DNA of 64,000 bases, taken from the NCBI GenBank assembly GCA_037074615.1, contig CM073537.1, positions 12,171,989-12,235,988 on the forward strand, given 5' to 3'. Both the position numbers and the translations under genes were made by a program. Of this stretch, positions 46,620-56,955 are shown piece after piece (within the stretch, counting starts at the first letter, position 1; every line of letters begins with the position of its first letter). The notes under the pieces were generated by a model. It was not told the origin of the DNA. It made no database searches and saw nothing but the letters and a program-made list of their open reading frames with translations. The stretch is from Leucaena leucocephala. Taxonomy: Eukaryota; Streptophyta; Magnoliopsida; Fabales; Fabaceae.

Positions 46620-49600
46620 TGTAATGTCCCTAATTTTCTATTCTGGTTTGTATGCATAGTTTGTACGTAATATATGTGAGATTTTCTAAGAAAAGTGTGG
46701 CTATTTATGTGAGGAAAGGGATTGAATTGAAAAAGAAAGAAAATTCAAGGACTTAAGTGAAATTACAAAAGTTTTAAGGCCAAAATAGAATGTAGACAAA
46801 AATATTGGGCTATTAAGTGTAATTTCAAAAAGTTTGAGGACATAAATGTAATTTATCAAAAGTTCAAGGGGCAAAATGGTAATTATGAAAAGTTGAGCCG
46901 AAAGTGGCTTAAAACTATCTGGAAGTATTTCAGTCCCAAATTTTATTAGTAGATAGAGAAAATGATGCTGGTTAATCTAGCTTAATACATAAATTTTATT
47001 AAAGTTTCAGATAGATGAAATTTATCTGATAATCTGAAAGTTATCCGAAATTTTTATCAGATCTCCTGGACCTCATATATGAGTGAAAAATTACAGGAAT
47101 GTGCGTCCTGTGAAGCCAGAAGTCAGGGAACTGACAGAATTCTGAAAGTAGTTTTGTAGAAAAAGTTATTCACTTTTTAGTGAATTTTGAAGGGAGTTTG
47201 TGAACACCTGATATCCGATTGGGAAATTAATCGGTAAGCAAACAGGGACTGAATGAGCCCAGATGGTGACACTCAGTGGCCCATAATGACACCAACTGAG
47301 GCTAGGCCCATGATATCAGTTCATCGGGAAAATGGGCCATTGTCCAGAAATTTACCGGAAAAGTGTGAAATTTCGAAAATGCCCCTGTGTTGTACCAAGG
47401 AGCAAGAGATGAATGGAGGGCATTTTTGTCATTTTAGATAGGCCAAAAATGCCAAGGCAGGTACAGGAAGAGTTAGTCAGAGTCAATATATGCTCTGATA
47501 AGATACAAAGAGGTGTGAAATGACAATTATGCCCTTAGGGTCAATATAGTGCAAGAAAGGGCACCAAGGGTATTTTGGTCATTTTCCAAGGGATCTGTAA
47601 TTAAGTTAAACCCAATATAAGAATGTCAATGGTAGGAAGAATCCGGTTATTGGATTTAAGGTCAGAAAACATATTACGGAATCTCAGAAAAATTAGGTTC
47701 AGAAAATAGTCTGGTTTTTGGGAAATCGGACTGATCCGGTACCGGATTGGACTAAAATTTTTCCAGAAGCTTCCTGCCCTTGGAATTTCATCACATGTCT
47801 TGTAAGGTGTCCCCTTGATGATGTCATGGATGATGATGTCATAATTATATTTTAAAGAAAAAGATAAATCCAAGAATAAATGTAAGCCATTAGATCAAAT
47901 AGTACACAAAGTTATCTTGGCCTTCCATTTTTACCAAATTTTTCTATAAATACCCCCCCCAAATCAGATCACTTTGACATTCCTGGAGACCTTGGGGAAA
48001 CTCTTGGAAAATTTCCATTGAAGCTAGAAAGAAGCAAGCATCTTGGAGGAACAAGTAAGGTAGTTAGTCCCCTTGATCCTAGACTTTATTCTAGCAAGTT
48101 TGCTCTTGGTTTTAAGAGGTTTTTCGGACATATTTCTCTTGGTGGTGCTGCTGGATATTCTGTTTTGATGTGAAAAGAATATGAGTTTTATGTTATAGAT
48201 AGTTTAGACAAGCTTAAACAAGCTAGAATCAAGTGATACTAGTTTAGAAATCCAAGTATGCATGTGAATGGAAGATCGTGTTCTGTTCTGGTACTGTACA
48301 AATCACTGTTCATATATTGTTATTTCATGATTTTGATGCTTCCAATGGGTTTAAAATGGAAAATTGTGTGGGGATAAAGTAGAGAAACAAGTATTGGAAG
48401 CATTGGAATCAAAATGAGAATTTTTGGGGAAACATGAGGGGCTTTTTGGTTCTGTACAGCAAACCATGAAGCAAATTGATTTTGGAAATTCTGATTTCAT
48501 ATTTGGATTCTACATGAAAAATTATGTGGAAATGAACCATGAGAATTTATTTTAGGAAGATGGAAGCATAAGTCATAAATTAAAGAAATAATGGAACTTA
48601 GTGAGAACCTAGTATTGGAATTGTGTTAGAGTTGAGTTGTAACTTGATGTTACTTTGTAATGACTAGGTTTTGAAATTTATGAGAAGGGAAGATCATTCC
48701 AAGAAGGAAATAACAAGGACATCTAAGAGGTAGCAAGAATACCTAACTATAATCTTATGTTTGTTTGATTGTATGCTTGCTTGTTATGTATGATTCTTGG
48801 TTGAGCTTGAGATGATTTTATGATGATAATGATGAAGTATGAATAGTTGCAACTCCTTGCAATTAATGTCATGACAATATGCATGTTAGAGGTTGCTTAT
48901 GTATGTTCATAAAGTATCTCCCATGTCATGATAACATGTTAGGCATTTAATCAAGCATGCATGTTATTATAGTTTGTATGACTTGCTATTGAGATTTCCA
49001 TGAAATCTCATTCTTTCCATATACATAACCATGCTATAGGTGCTGAAACTTCTCAAGGCAAAAGGTTAAATGTGGATGGTTAATTTGTATATGACTTAAA
49101 GTTGAGCACTTAACTTGAAAAGATGATATTTTTATGTGCATGATGTATGTTACTATGAATCCAGTCTAAGGCAGTACACTTTCAATGATAGTTTTTATAA
49201 TCTATCCAATGTATTTTTACTTGAAATTTGGCATGAAAATAGTTAAGATCCATATCTTTAAATGGACACCAATAACGCCTCAATTGTATAAGTATTCAAT
49301 TTGTTATGATTTTTCAAACTTGAAAATAAAATCTGGAACAAAATAAAAGGAGCAACCAGAGGCAGTAAGGTTCATGCGTGAATTTCAAATAGTAAATGAA
49401 CGAGTTTTTCCACCAAATTTTATGAGCTTAAATTAAACATATGGATATTTAAATCCATATGTAACAAGTCTCATTTGGATAAGTGAACAAAGATAAATGA
49501 ATTTTTGAAAATAAGGTAAAGAAACAGGAACTTCCAGACTTACCAAATGAACAGTGTTTTTCAACGAATAAACTGATTTCGTTTGGGCAAGGAAACATCA

Positions 49601-49856
49601 ATTTAATATTTTTTCCTTCAAATTTCAATGAAAGAGATTTCATTAGAAATTGGAACCACCTGATTTCAATTTTTCTATATTTAAATATGAATTTTTAAAG
49701 TTCAGGCTGTATTCTGGATTACCAAATGAACAGTAGCTGTGAACAGACCCGAGTACATTTTTTTTGAAAATTCATGTTTCTAAGTTAAAGAGGTAATTAA
49801 GTGATTCAAGCTACTTCCAATTGAGTATATGTAGGGGTAAAATTAAGGATGCGACA
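46620..49856 (+). mobile_element. S2: solo Ty3 LTR, plus strand, inside E1 gag
   Basis: 3237 bases with target duplication atgtg at 46615-46619 and 49857-49861. Starts tgtaatgtcc, ends ggatgcgaca. TATAAATA at 47945-47952; hairpin gagatttccatgaaatctc at 48991-49009. The U3 part contains the phrases shared in reverse with S1 (for example the gcccttagggtcaa block near 47531). No PBS after it, so solo. Confidence 0.9.
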
Positions 49857-49861
49857 ATGTG

Positions 49862-50069
49862 GGCATTCTCCTGCAAAACCATGAAATTGAGGTAAGGCTG
49901 CAATCAAGGGTCCTTTAATTTCAAAATTATCATCTTCGGTATAGAAACCACAAGGATCATAATTCACATGCAAATGGTTTATTTCCCTCACACTTTTATT
50001 ATCTTCTACATTTATTGGTATTTCGTTTTTTCTTTGTCTGTTATGCCCATTATGATTTATCTCAGCCAT
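49862..50069 (-). pseudogene. E1 gag N-terminus (Athila)
   Basis: MAEINHNGHN start at 50069, then an acidic/polar stretch and FEIKGPLIAALPQFHGFAGE, the Athila gag N-terminal block. Cut at 49861 by S2; the frame would continue at 46614. Confidence 0.8.
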
Positions 50070-50438
50070 GTTAGATTATGATGACCTCGCCTCTTTTCTA
50101 AATTCTCTCCTTAGTTTCCTAAGTTCCCTCTCAATTTCAAGTTCAAAAGGCACTAATGGTCCAGTTCTTCTATGAATGCAACTCAGAAACAATAAAGAAT
50201 AGCTAGGCAAGCAATCAGAATAAAACACAGAATTTCACAGCAAAAAGTGTCAACTAGTCGTGACTCAAATGTACTTAGGTCACGACTCAATAACGCAAAG
50301 AGTGATTTTTCAGAAACTTTGAAAAAGAAAAATGCAGAATGCTATGCAATGAAAACAACAAAAACTAAAAAGTTAAAGCAAAAAATGACTTAGGTAAATA
50401 ATGGAATTGACAATCAATCACTAAGGAACCAATTACTT
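50070..50438 (-). other. E1 leader between PBS and gag
   Basis: Non-coding leader of about 370 bases, A/T-rich. It contains two GTCGTGAC/GTCACGAC units at about 50260-50290, isolated members of the palindrome family. Confidence 0.65.
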
Positions 50439-50459
50439 GGCTTCCCGACAATTGCGCCA
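50439..50459 (-). promoter_or_regulatory. E1 primer binding site (tRNA-Asp type)
   Basis: Minus-strand TGGCGC, two or three variable bases, then TTGTCGGGAAGCC. Athila elements commonly use tRNA-Asp (TGGCGCCGTTGCCGGGG); several positions here have decayed. Confidence 0.72.
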
Positions 50460-50460
50460 T

Positions 50461-51472
50461 TGATGAACAGGTCAGATTGTCATCTTTTGATCCATCAAAA
50501 TAATAATATTTGCATCCAATAATATAGTATAAGGCGCAACTCTATCATTCTTCTTGAGAAGTTTTTCTATTGGAGACCTAGCATATTGGTGACAAAACTA
50601 TTGAAAACCTGAGTGAAAGTAAAATAGGTTTTAGGGTTTGATTATTTTTTATGCAATAAAATAAATGTGCAGTAAAGTAAATGTTTTTTTGGTATTTTTG
50701 ATTAAGATAAAAACGAGTTGGTTTGTGAAAGAAATATGTTGTGACAAACTCTTGATGATGAAAACATATCTATCCTTGCTCTTAATTTGATATGGGAGGT
50801 TTTGAAATCACTAAATCTTAAGCAAAACCTCAATCGATCGATTGAGTCTAGCACATTAATATTTCTTAAACTCCTTTAATCAAAGCTAGTTTTAAAACTC
50901 TTAATGAGCCGTTAAAATCCACTTAGTGTGTAATTCAGAATGATGAAAATGCCCTCGAATGATCGTCGATCTACAAACCCTAGAGTTCAAGTAATTGAAT
51001 TAATTAGCAACGATCGTTGATAACAGTCCAACTATCTTAAAATTGAAAATGAAATATTATATTAAATTCAACATTGAAAGCATCCAAAATCAATCACAAT
51101 TGTCTAATATGAGAGTAATCAATTAACACTCAATTTCTTATTTGTATAATGAAAAACCCTAGATCTAGAAGCATCAAAACATGAAATAGGTGCAGATTAA
51201 AACAGAGAACTCCCCAGTGCAGTCCATGAGCTCAAGATACGAGATCCATCACCAAGAGACTAAAGATTTAGCCTCTCATGACTCCTACTATGCTGCAATC
51301 GCTATCCAAATATGATGCCATGAAGAAATCAGAAAGCGAGATGGAGAGATGAATGATGGAAGATGTGTATAGGTAGTAGAGAGAGTGTAGAGAGAGTTCG
51401 AGCACTACTTCTTAGCCTAATTAGGTCAAAAACTAGCCTCCTTTCCATCTAAGCTCTGATAAGACACATTTT
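50461..51472 (-). repeat. E1 5' LTR, truncated at its upstream end
   Basis: Begins (plus strand) tgatgaaca beside the PBS. Bases 51330-51440 are the reverse complement of about 51770-51860 in the plus-strand Athila LTR to the right, which confirms the family. Cut at 51472 by that copy. No ORF; contains a GAGA-rich stretch at 51375-51400. Confidence 0.7.
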
Positions 51473-51892
51473 GTATATGGTTTCTATGACAATTTTGAGA
51501 GTTTTATAATAACTTTACCATTCATTTCATACCTTAAATTGTGCTTTTATGTTAATACATGATTGTGCGGGGCAATGTGCTAATAAAAGGGTAAAATGGT
51601 AAATTAACCTTCCAAACTGCTTATATTCTGTTATTTACTGATTTGGACTTTTACAGTGAGCTTTTATATTAAATTGCAGGTACTTTGGAAGAGAGCAAGA
51701 CCAGGAAAGGAATCATAAGTCAATGAAAGTTCATGCTATTATAAGAAGAGACAGAGGCTGCCGTCAAGGGGAGGCTGGTTTTTGGACCTGATTAGGCTAA
51801 GAAGCAGTACTCGAGCGCTCTCTGATCACCTTCTCCATATATTCCATCCTTCTACACCTTTCTATAGATTTCTACACATCTCTATACCATTC
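51473..51892 (+). repeat. Athila-type LTR fragment, plus strand
   Basis: Starts tgtatatgg. The reverse complement of the E1 3' LTR (9445-9760), in opposite orientation to E1, so a second Athila insertion. It is cut at 51892 by D1; cattc (51888-51892) should be the D1 target duplication. Confidence 0.65.
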
Positions 51893-53810
51893 TGTTGGAG
51901 ATTGTGCCCTAGGGGCCAATTATTATGTTATGAACATTGTTGATTTATGAATTTCTTAATTATGTTATCACATTATTTGCATGTTTACTGTGATGACTAT
52001 CCTTGGATAACTCATGATCTTATCCTAAATGTCCCTGGTCGATCATCTATGCGGGAGCAGAGATGAAATAAGACTAGTATGACTTTAAAGATATATACAG
52101 GTATAAATCAAAGTCATAGGCACATGTAAGAGTACAGGGTGTTGGACCGACCCGCTATGAGAGAGCTGTATAGGTTAAGTCATAAGCTTCTCTCATATAC
52201 AAGCCATGTCACTATGCCCTTTGACCTGAGATCATCATGGATTCCTACATGACAAACGATCAGCTTTGACCTAGTCAAAAGTCACTTTTGACCGAGTGAT
52301 CATAAAGGCTATGTTTGGGCTCAGTGGTTTTTCATGCGGAGGAATGTGAATGGTCAAGATGGAATTTGTCCCTCACATTCGTAAAGAGATATTACTGGGC
52401 CCCTCAATAAGTGAGTCTGAGAAATGTATGGCCATACTGTAATGGAAGGGTAGTTCCATTTCTATAGTCAGAGTACTCAGGGATCGAGAAAGTAACGGTC
52501 AGGAACAGGAGGATGACGTTCTCTATGCCTCATCCATGACCGAAATATCGTGTGACAAAAGGGACGTGATATGGTTGTATGAAAGGTAATATCGTTCATC
52601 GATCCTCATATGATTTGGGTAGTCATAATGTCTTGCTAGAGACCGTTTATGACTTATGGATCAGTATAGTAACTAGCCCACTACCAACTTCATATGGGCC
52701 TACAGGGTCGCACACAAAATAGCCCAACTCGAACTGTGATGTCCAAGTTCATTGAATCTAAGACATTTCTTGATTCAATGAATAATCTAGGGTGAATTTA
52801 TATATTTTATATATATATAAATTTGTATTTATATATTATATATAATATAAGAGATATTTACAAGATTTAATTTATAAGGATAAATTAAATCTCTATCACT
52901 TTTGAATTTGAATTTAAATTGATATGATCTATTTGAATTTAAAATTTAAATTGATAAGATATCTCAAATTTAATTTATAAGAATAAATCAAATATAATTA
53001 TGTCTTATCTTTATTTTAAATTAAATAAATAGGTGAATTAAATCTGTGGGATGGATTTAATAAAAACCATATTTATTTAATTAGTTTCTTATCAAATTAT
53101 GCAATATATGATATTGTATTAATTTCAGAATTAATATAAGATTAATTCTGAAGCCCGGCCCAATAAGAAGCCCGATAGCATCCTATATATTTGACATTAG
53201 GGGCTAGGGTTTGACACAAGAAAAGGGGGCAAGGAGAGTGTAAAAGGTTTGCAGATAAGAAACTGCCGAAATAGAGACGGTGAGGATAAAATCTTGAGAA
53301 AGTCTTAGAGGGATAAGAGGCGCTAGCACGTCGTTCGTGGTTGGAACTTTATTCGTGTGGATACCGGTAGAGGAAGCCGATATGAGTTGTCGACTTCTTG
53401 CGATCGAGAAAAGAGCACCAGGTACGACGAAGTCGTGACCAGTTGACACAGAGGTCGCGACAAAATTGGCATCTAAACATTAGAAATTTGAAAAGAGACT
53501 ACAGGTCGCAACTAGAAGTAGAGGAAATCACGACTTCAAACTCCAGAGACGACAGGTCACGACTAGAAGCTGAGTAGGTTACGACTGAAAACTCTAGAGG
53601 CGACAGGTCGTGACAAGAAACTGAGGAGGTCGCGACTGAAAACTCCAGAGGCGAAGAGTCGCGACTAGTGGACACTGAGGTCGCGACCACAGCTTGAATA
53701 CCGAAGGTAACACTTCTTTATCCTTGACTTAAACATATTCGGTAAATCCTGGCTGGGATTGGAAAAAAATTTAGAGTTAATTTCCGCTGCGTGTCTTCCA
53801 ATTCCCTTCA
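51893..53810 (+). repeat. D1 5' LTR, Angela/BARE-like (1918 bases)
   Basis: Starts tgttggagattgtgccctag, close in style to the tgttggaattatgccctag start of BARE-1/Angela Copia LTRs, and ends attcccttca before a tRNA-Met PBS. AT-microsatellite around 52800-52860. Bases 53425-53695 are a GTCGCGAC array, missing from the same place in D2 (40050-40110). The Copia assignment is inferred from LTR tips only. Confidence 0.82.
53425..53695. repeat. GTCGCGAC array in D1 LTR
   Basis: About nine units, roughly 25-35 bases, on the pattern ctgaggtcgcgactgaaaac and gaggcgacaggtcgtgac. The short ORF 53499-53690 is just this repeat in translation. Confidence 0.82.
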
Positions 53811-53811
53811 G

Positions 53812-53824
53812 TAGTATCAGAGCC
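53812..53824 (+). promoter_or_regulatory. D1 primer binding site (initiator tRNA-Met, one mismatch)
   Basis: tagtatcagagcc, two bases after the LTR end; differs from tggtatcagagcc at one base. Confidence 0.82.
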
Positions 53825-54411
53825 ATGCCGTTTTGTGTTTAGGTTAGGTTTGATTGTTGATACATGTGATGTATGTTAGACTTTTTAGCCGATTATATGA
53901 TAACATGCGAGTTATGTATGACATATAAGGAATCTGAAAGGAAACTAAAATCGGTGATGTATGTTAATTTATTTGATCAATTAATATTGATGGGGTCTAA
54001 GGAAATAGAATTAAGATTCTTGATAAAAAAAAAATTTCTTGGGGCGCTCCCCCCAGACCCCGCCCGCTAACTGGCTAGCGGGACCGCCGTGGCTACCTGG
54101 TCATAGCGCAACATAATCGTAATACATACAGCCTTTCCTGATGTATGAATGTTTTGAAACATTTATTGCCCTTCACATAATATGAATTTTGATTCTTTAA
54201 TGTTTGGGTATGGTGAACAATATCGCTCTAGATTACAAGTGTTGTAATTTTTCTAAATATGGCCTGCGTGTCGTGCCTTCCTCTAATTACTCTCGTTGTA
54301 CATTATCTTCTCATCTTACTCTCCTCGAATGTTAAAATGAGGTTTCCTTATGCAATTTTCCTATTCTAATTAGACAGCTCCTCTCATTGGCTTGAGGGGA
54401 CTTAGGATAGG
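53825..54411 (+). other. D1 leader, first part
   Basis: No coding block. A GC-rich patch at 54041-54085 follows a run of A: ggggcgctcccccc and a hairpin cccgcta/tagcggg (54063-54069 with 54076-54082). Similar patches near the PBS are common in Copia elements and may serve RNA dimerisation or packaging (inference). Confidence 0.65.
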
Positions 54412-54416
54412 TGAGC

Positions 54417-56443
54417 TGTAACATCTCAATTTTCAAGCCTAGAGATGCAGGAAATAGCCTAAGATTGAGAGGATACCAGACCCCTTTTGAGCAGGAGTCC
54501 CCAAGGGTTAGAATGGCCATTTTGGGATAAAGGTTGGAAAGTCAAGCGTTAACCATGTTGGTCGCGACTATAGAATATTATGGTCGCGACTATAGAATAT
54601 TATGTCGCGACTAATATTGACAGAGAGGTATGGTCGCGACGGAAAGATGTGTGTGTCGTGACTAATAGACAAAATGAGCCTGGTTACGACTAGAAAATGA
54701 TAGGGTCGCGACTATATTGTGTTGTGGTCACGACTAGATTGTGTTGTGGTCGCGACTAATGAACACAGAAGGGGTAGGTCGTGATCAGATGATGTTAGGT
54801 CGCGACTATGTAATGAGAAAGATGTTAGACGTATGGGCTAAGAGTTATGAAGGTTCAAGAGAGATAGTTACCCGGTTGGAGATAGAACTGGGGAAAAGGT
54901 CAGATAGAGACAGTCAAGAAAGGTTATCTGGATAGTTAACCAGTGTCAGGGAATACTCTGGTAAGATGAGAAAAGCCAATATCGCCCCTAGACTTATTAA
55001 AGTAAATAAATAGGAACCAATGGCATTTTGGTAATTTGCCAAGGGATGTGTCTTGGGAATCGAGCCATCAGAGTACTTGGACTTGATTAGAGACCCAAGA
55101 TGATATTCCAGAGGTCCAAAAACGTGGCCTAGTAGTGATGTGAGGAAAAGTGGCATTAAAATAATGTTTTAGTGACTTTTCAATAAAGTAAAGTTACTCG
55201 GTCAGCACGATAACTGAGGAAGTGATCAGATAAAGTCCTGGACTTATCTGAATAGCATTGGATGATGTGAAAAGGTGTCTTGTGGGACCCACCTTGACGC
55301 CACATGGCACTGATCTGGAGGAAACAGATAAAGCTAAGGACACGTATTACGGTGCAAGACTCTGAACCGGTGATTCAGCAGGCTGAGTCAGCAAGTAATT
55401 ATGAGGGCCACTGAGTCAGCATGTTGAGTTAGCAGGTAATTATGAAAGGCTATGAATCAGCATGATGTCATGATGATGCAGTAAAGGGAGTAAAGAAAAT
55501 AGGAAATTCCAGGAAAATCGGTGGCCACAAGTTCAGAGTTCTTGAAAATTACAGGAGTGCCATAGGTGGAAACTATAAATACCCCCTCCCCCATTCATTT
55601 GTCTTCACGGTTTGGCAAGGAAAAGAGAGAGAAAGAAGAGAGAGAAGGAAAAAGAAAGAAAGAGAGAAAGGAAGAAGGAAAGGAAGCACTATCACACTGC
55701 ATTACATATATTGTTATGGTTGTTACTACTGAGATTCCCCCAAATCTCATCCCCCATGTATAACCCATTATAGGGAGGTTATGTCAAAGTAAATTCTGAG
55801 AATGCTAAGAGGCGCCGTTATGCTGCCAAAATTAAGATACCAGTAATAAAAGGAGATGATACGTACTGTGTACGTAGGTACTGTCTAAGGAGGCTGGAAG
55901 TGAGTAGACCTAGCCGGTTCATCCAGTCTTTCCTGGGTACTTACGTAGAATGATAGTTCTTACAGGAATTACCGAATCAGTACAAAATCAGTTACTTTTA
56001 AAGATGAAGCCTAGCCGTTATACTGCCGGATTTCAGACAGGAAAGATGTAATAGAAATATGAGGATTTTGTGTATGCCCTGTTGTATGACAATTTATTAT
56101 TTAATAATAAATATTGTTTGGCATATTAAATTTGTGTATGAGAAATTAAGAGAGAAAATTCGCAGGTCCTGAGGTAGCAGTGTTTTGACCTCAGTTTGAC
56201 CTAGTAAATGAAGGAGTTTGGCCACGAAATTTGGTGAGCCCGTAGCACACATCTGGGGCATTACGTGGATAGGTAATATGCCTCATTTGGATGTGTAAAA
56301 CGAGATAAATTGGTTTTCAACTTAAAGGTTCAGAATAAGGAACTTAAGAGTAAAATTTTAAATTTCTGGGTTTGAGTTAAGGTATAATCGAACTATTTAG
56401 CTTCCACAAGTGTACTCTGAGGGGTCCAAGGGAGGATGTTTCA
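54417..56443 (+). mobile_element. S3: solo Ty3 LTR, plus strand, inside D1
   Basis: 2027 bases with target duplication tgagc at 54412-54416 and 56444-56448. Starts tgtaacatct, ends ggatgtttca. GTCGCGAC array at 54560-54810; TATAAATA at 55574-55581; inverted repeat TACGTACTGTGTACGTA at 55860-55876. No PBS follows. Confidence 0.92.
54560..54810. repeat. GTCGCGAC array in S3
   Basis: About ten units, many perfect, on the pattern tggtcgcgactatagaatat with a length of 20-30 bases. It is the best preserved of the arrays. Confidence 0.85.
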
Positions 56444-56448
56444 TGAGC

Positions 56449-56888
56449 CATATTGTATCACGTTTAAGATTATGCAGCTTATGATTATATCACTGCATAT
56501 ATGTTCTATATGCATAATATTGGTATGAGATACAATCGAGATACATGCAAACTGGATAGTTAATTAAACCCTCTAAAAGAAATCTTAAGTCATATGCCGT
56601 CAATTAATGAACACTTATCAAAATCTCGATCACTCATTTGTAGGCTCCACCAAAGTGGATGCATTTGAGTTATCTTGGGGAGATAAGCAAAGAGTAATGG
56701 TGTTACTCACATATGTTTGTTATTGTTTGACTTAATTGAGATTATCAAAACGGTCTTGGGTCTCAAGGCATTAGATGGGATTAAAAACATGCCGGATCAT
56801 ATGATGATGGAATCCCATAAATATCTAAGAGTTACATTTGATGTAATTGCTAAAGTTGTTACCTACCTAAATAACTTAAAGTTAGCGT
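56449..56888 (+). other. D1 leader, second part
   Basis: Continues D1 after S3. Non-coding; I see no gag block. It ends where A3 inserts at 56889. Confidence 0.6.
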
Positions 56889-56955
56889 TGAAACGTCCTT
56901 ACTTTCGTACATTTTAGGGATCATTTGGTAGCATTTAGAACCACTTTCAAGGTCA

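Larger units (their letters stand above)
9442..51472 (-). mobile_element. E1: decayed Athila-type Ty3 element, the base of the nest
   Basis: Minus-strand element in three pieces: 9442-13953, 44752-46619 and 49857-51472, separated by B (TSD tatta) and solo LTR S2 (TSD atgtg). Leftwards from the right it shows a 5' LTR fragment, a PBS resembling the tRNA-Asp site used by Athila (TGGCGC...GTCGGGA), gag with a CxxC...H...C knuckle and the Athila blocks SNTYNPGW and ISLRSGR, protease, RT, RNase H, integrase and a 3' LTR fragment. All coding parts carry stops and frameshifts. It is the oldest element because everything between 13954 and 44751 inserted into it. Confidence 0.88.

Noticed and set aside
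48000..49000. Possible host exon fragments in the low-repeat stretch of S2
   Set aside because: The stretch lies inside a solo LTR with perfect target duplication and aligns in part, inverted, with B and S1 LTRs; no coding block is seen.
53499..53690. 63-codon ORF with repeating peptide
   Set aside because: It is the translation of the GTCGCGAC array on the minus strand of the D1 LTR and is missing from D2.
56449..56888. Possible gag start of D1
   Set aside because: Short frames only, no gag motif, and the element is cut by A3 before any coding region would be expected.
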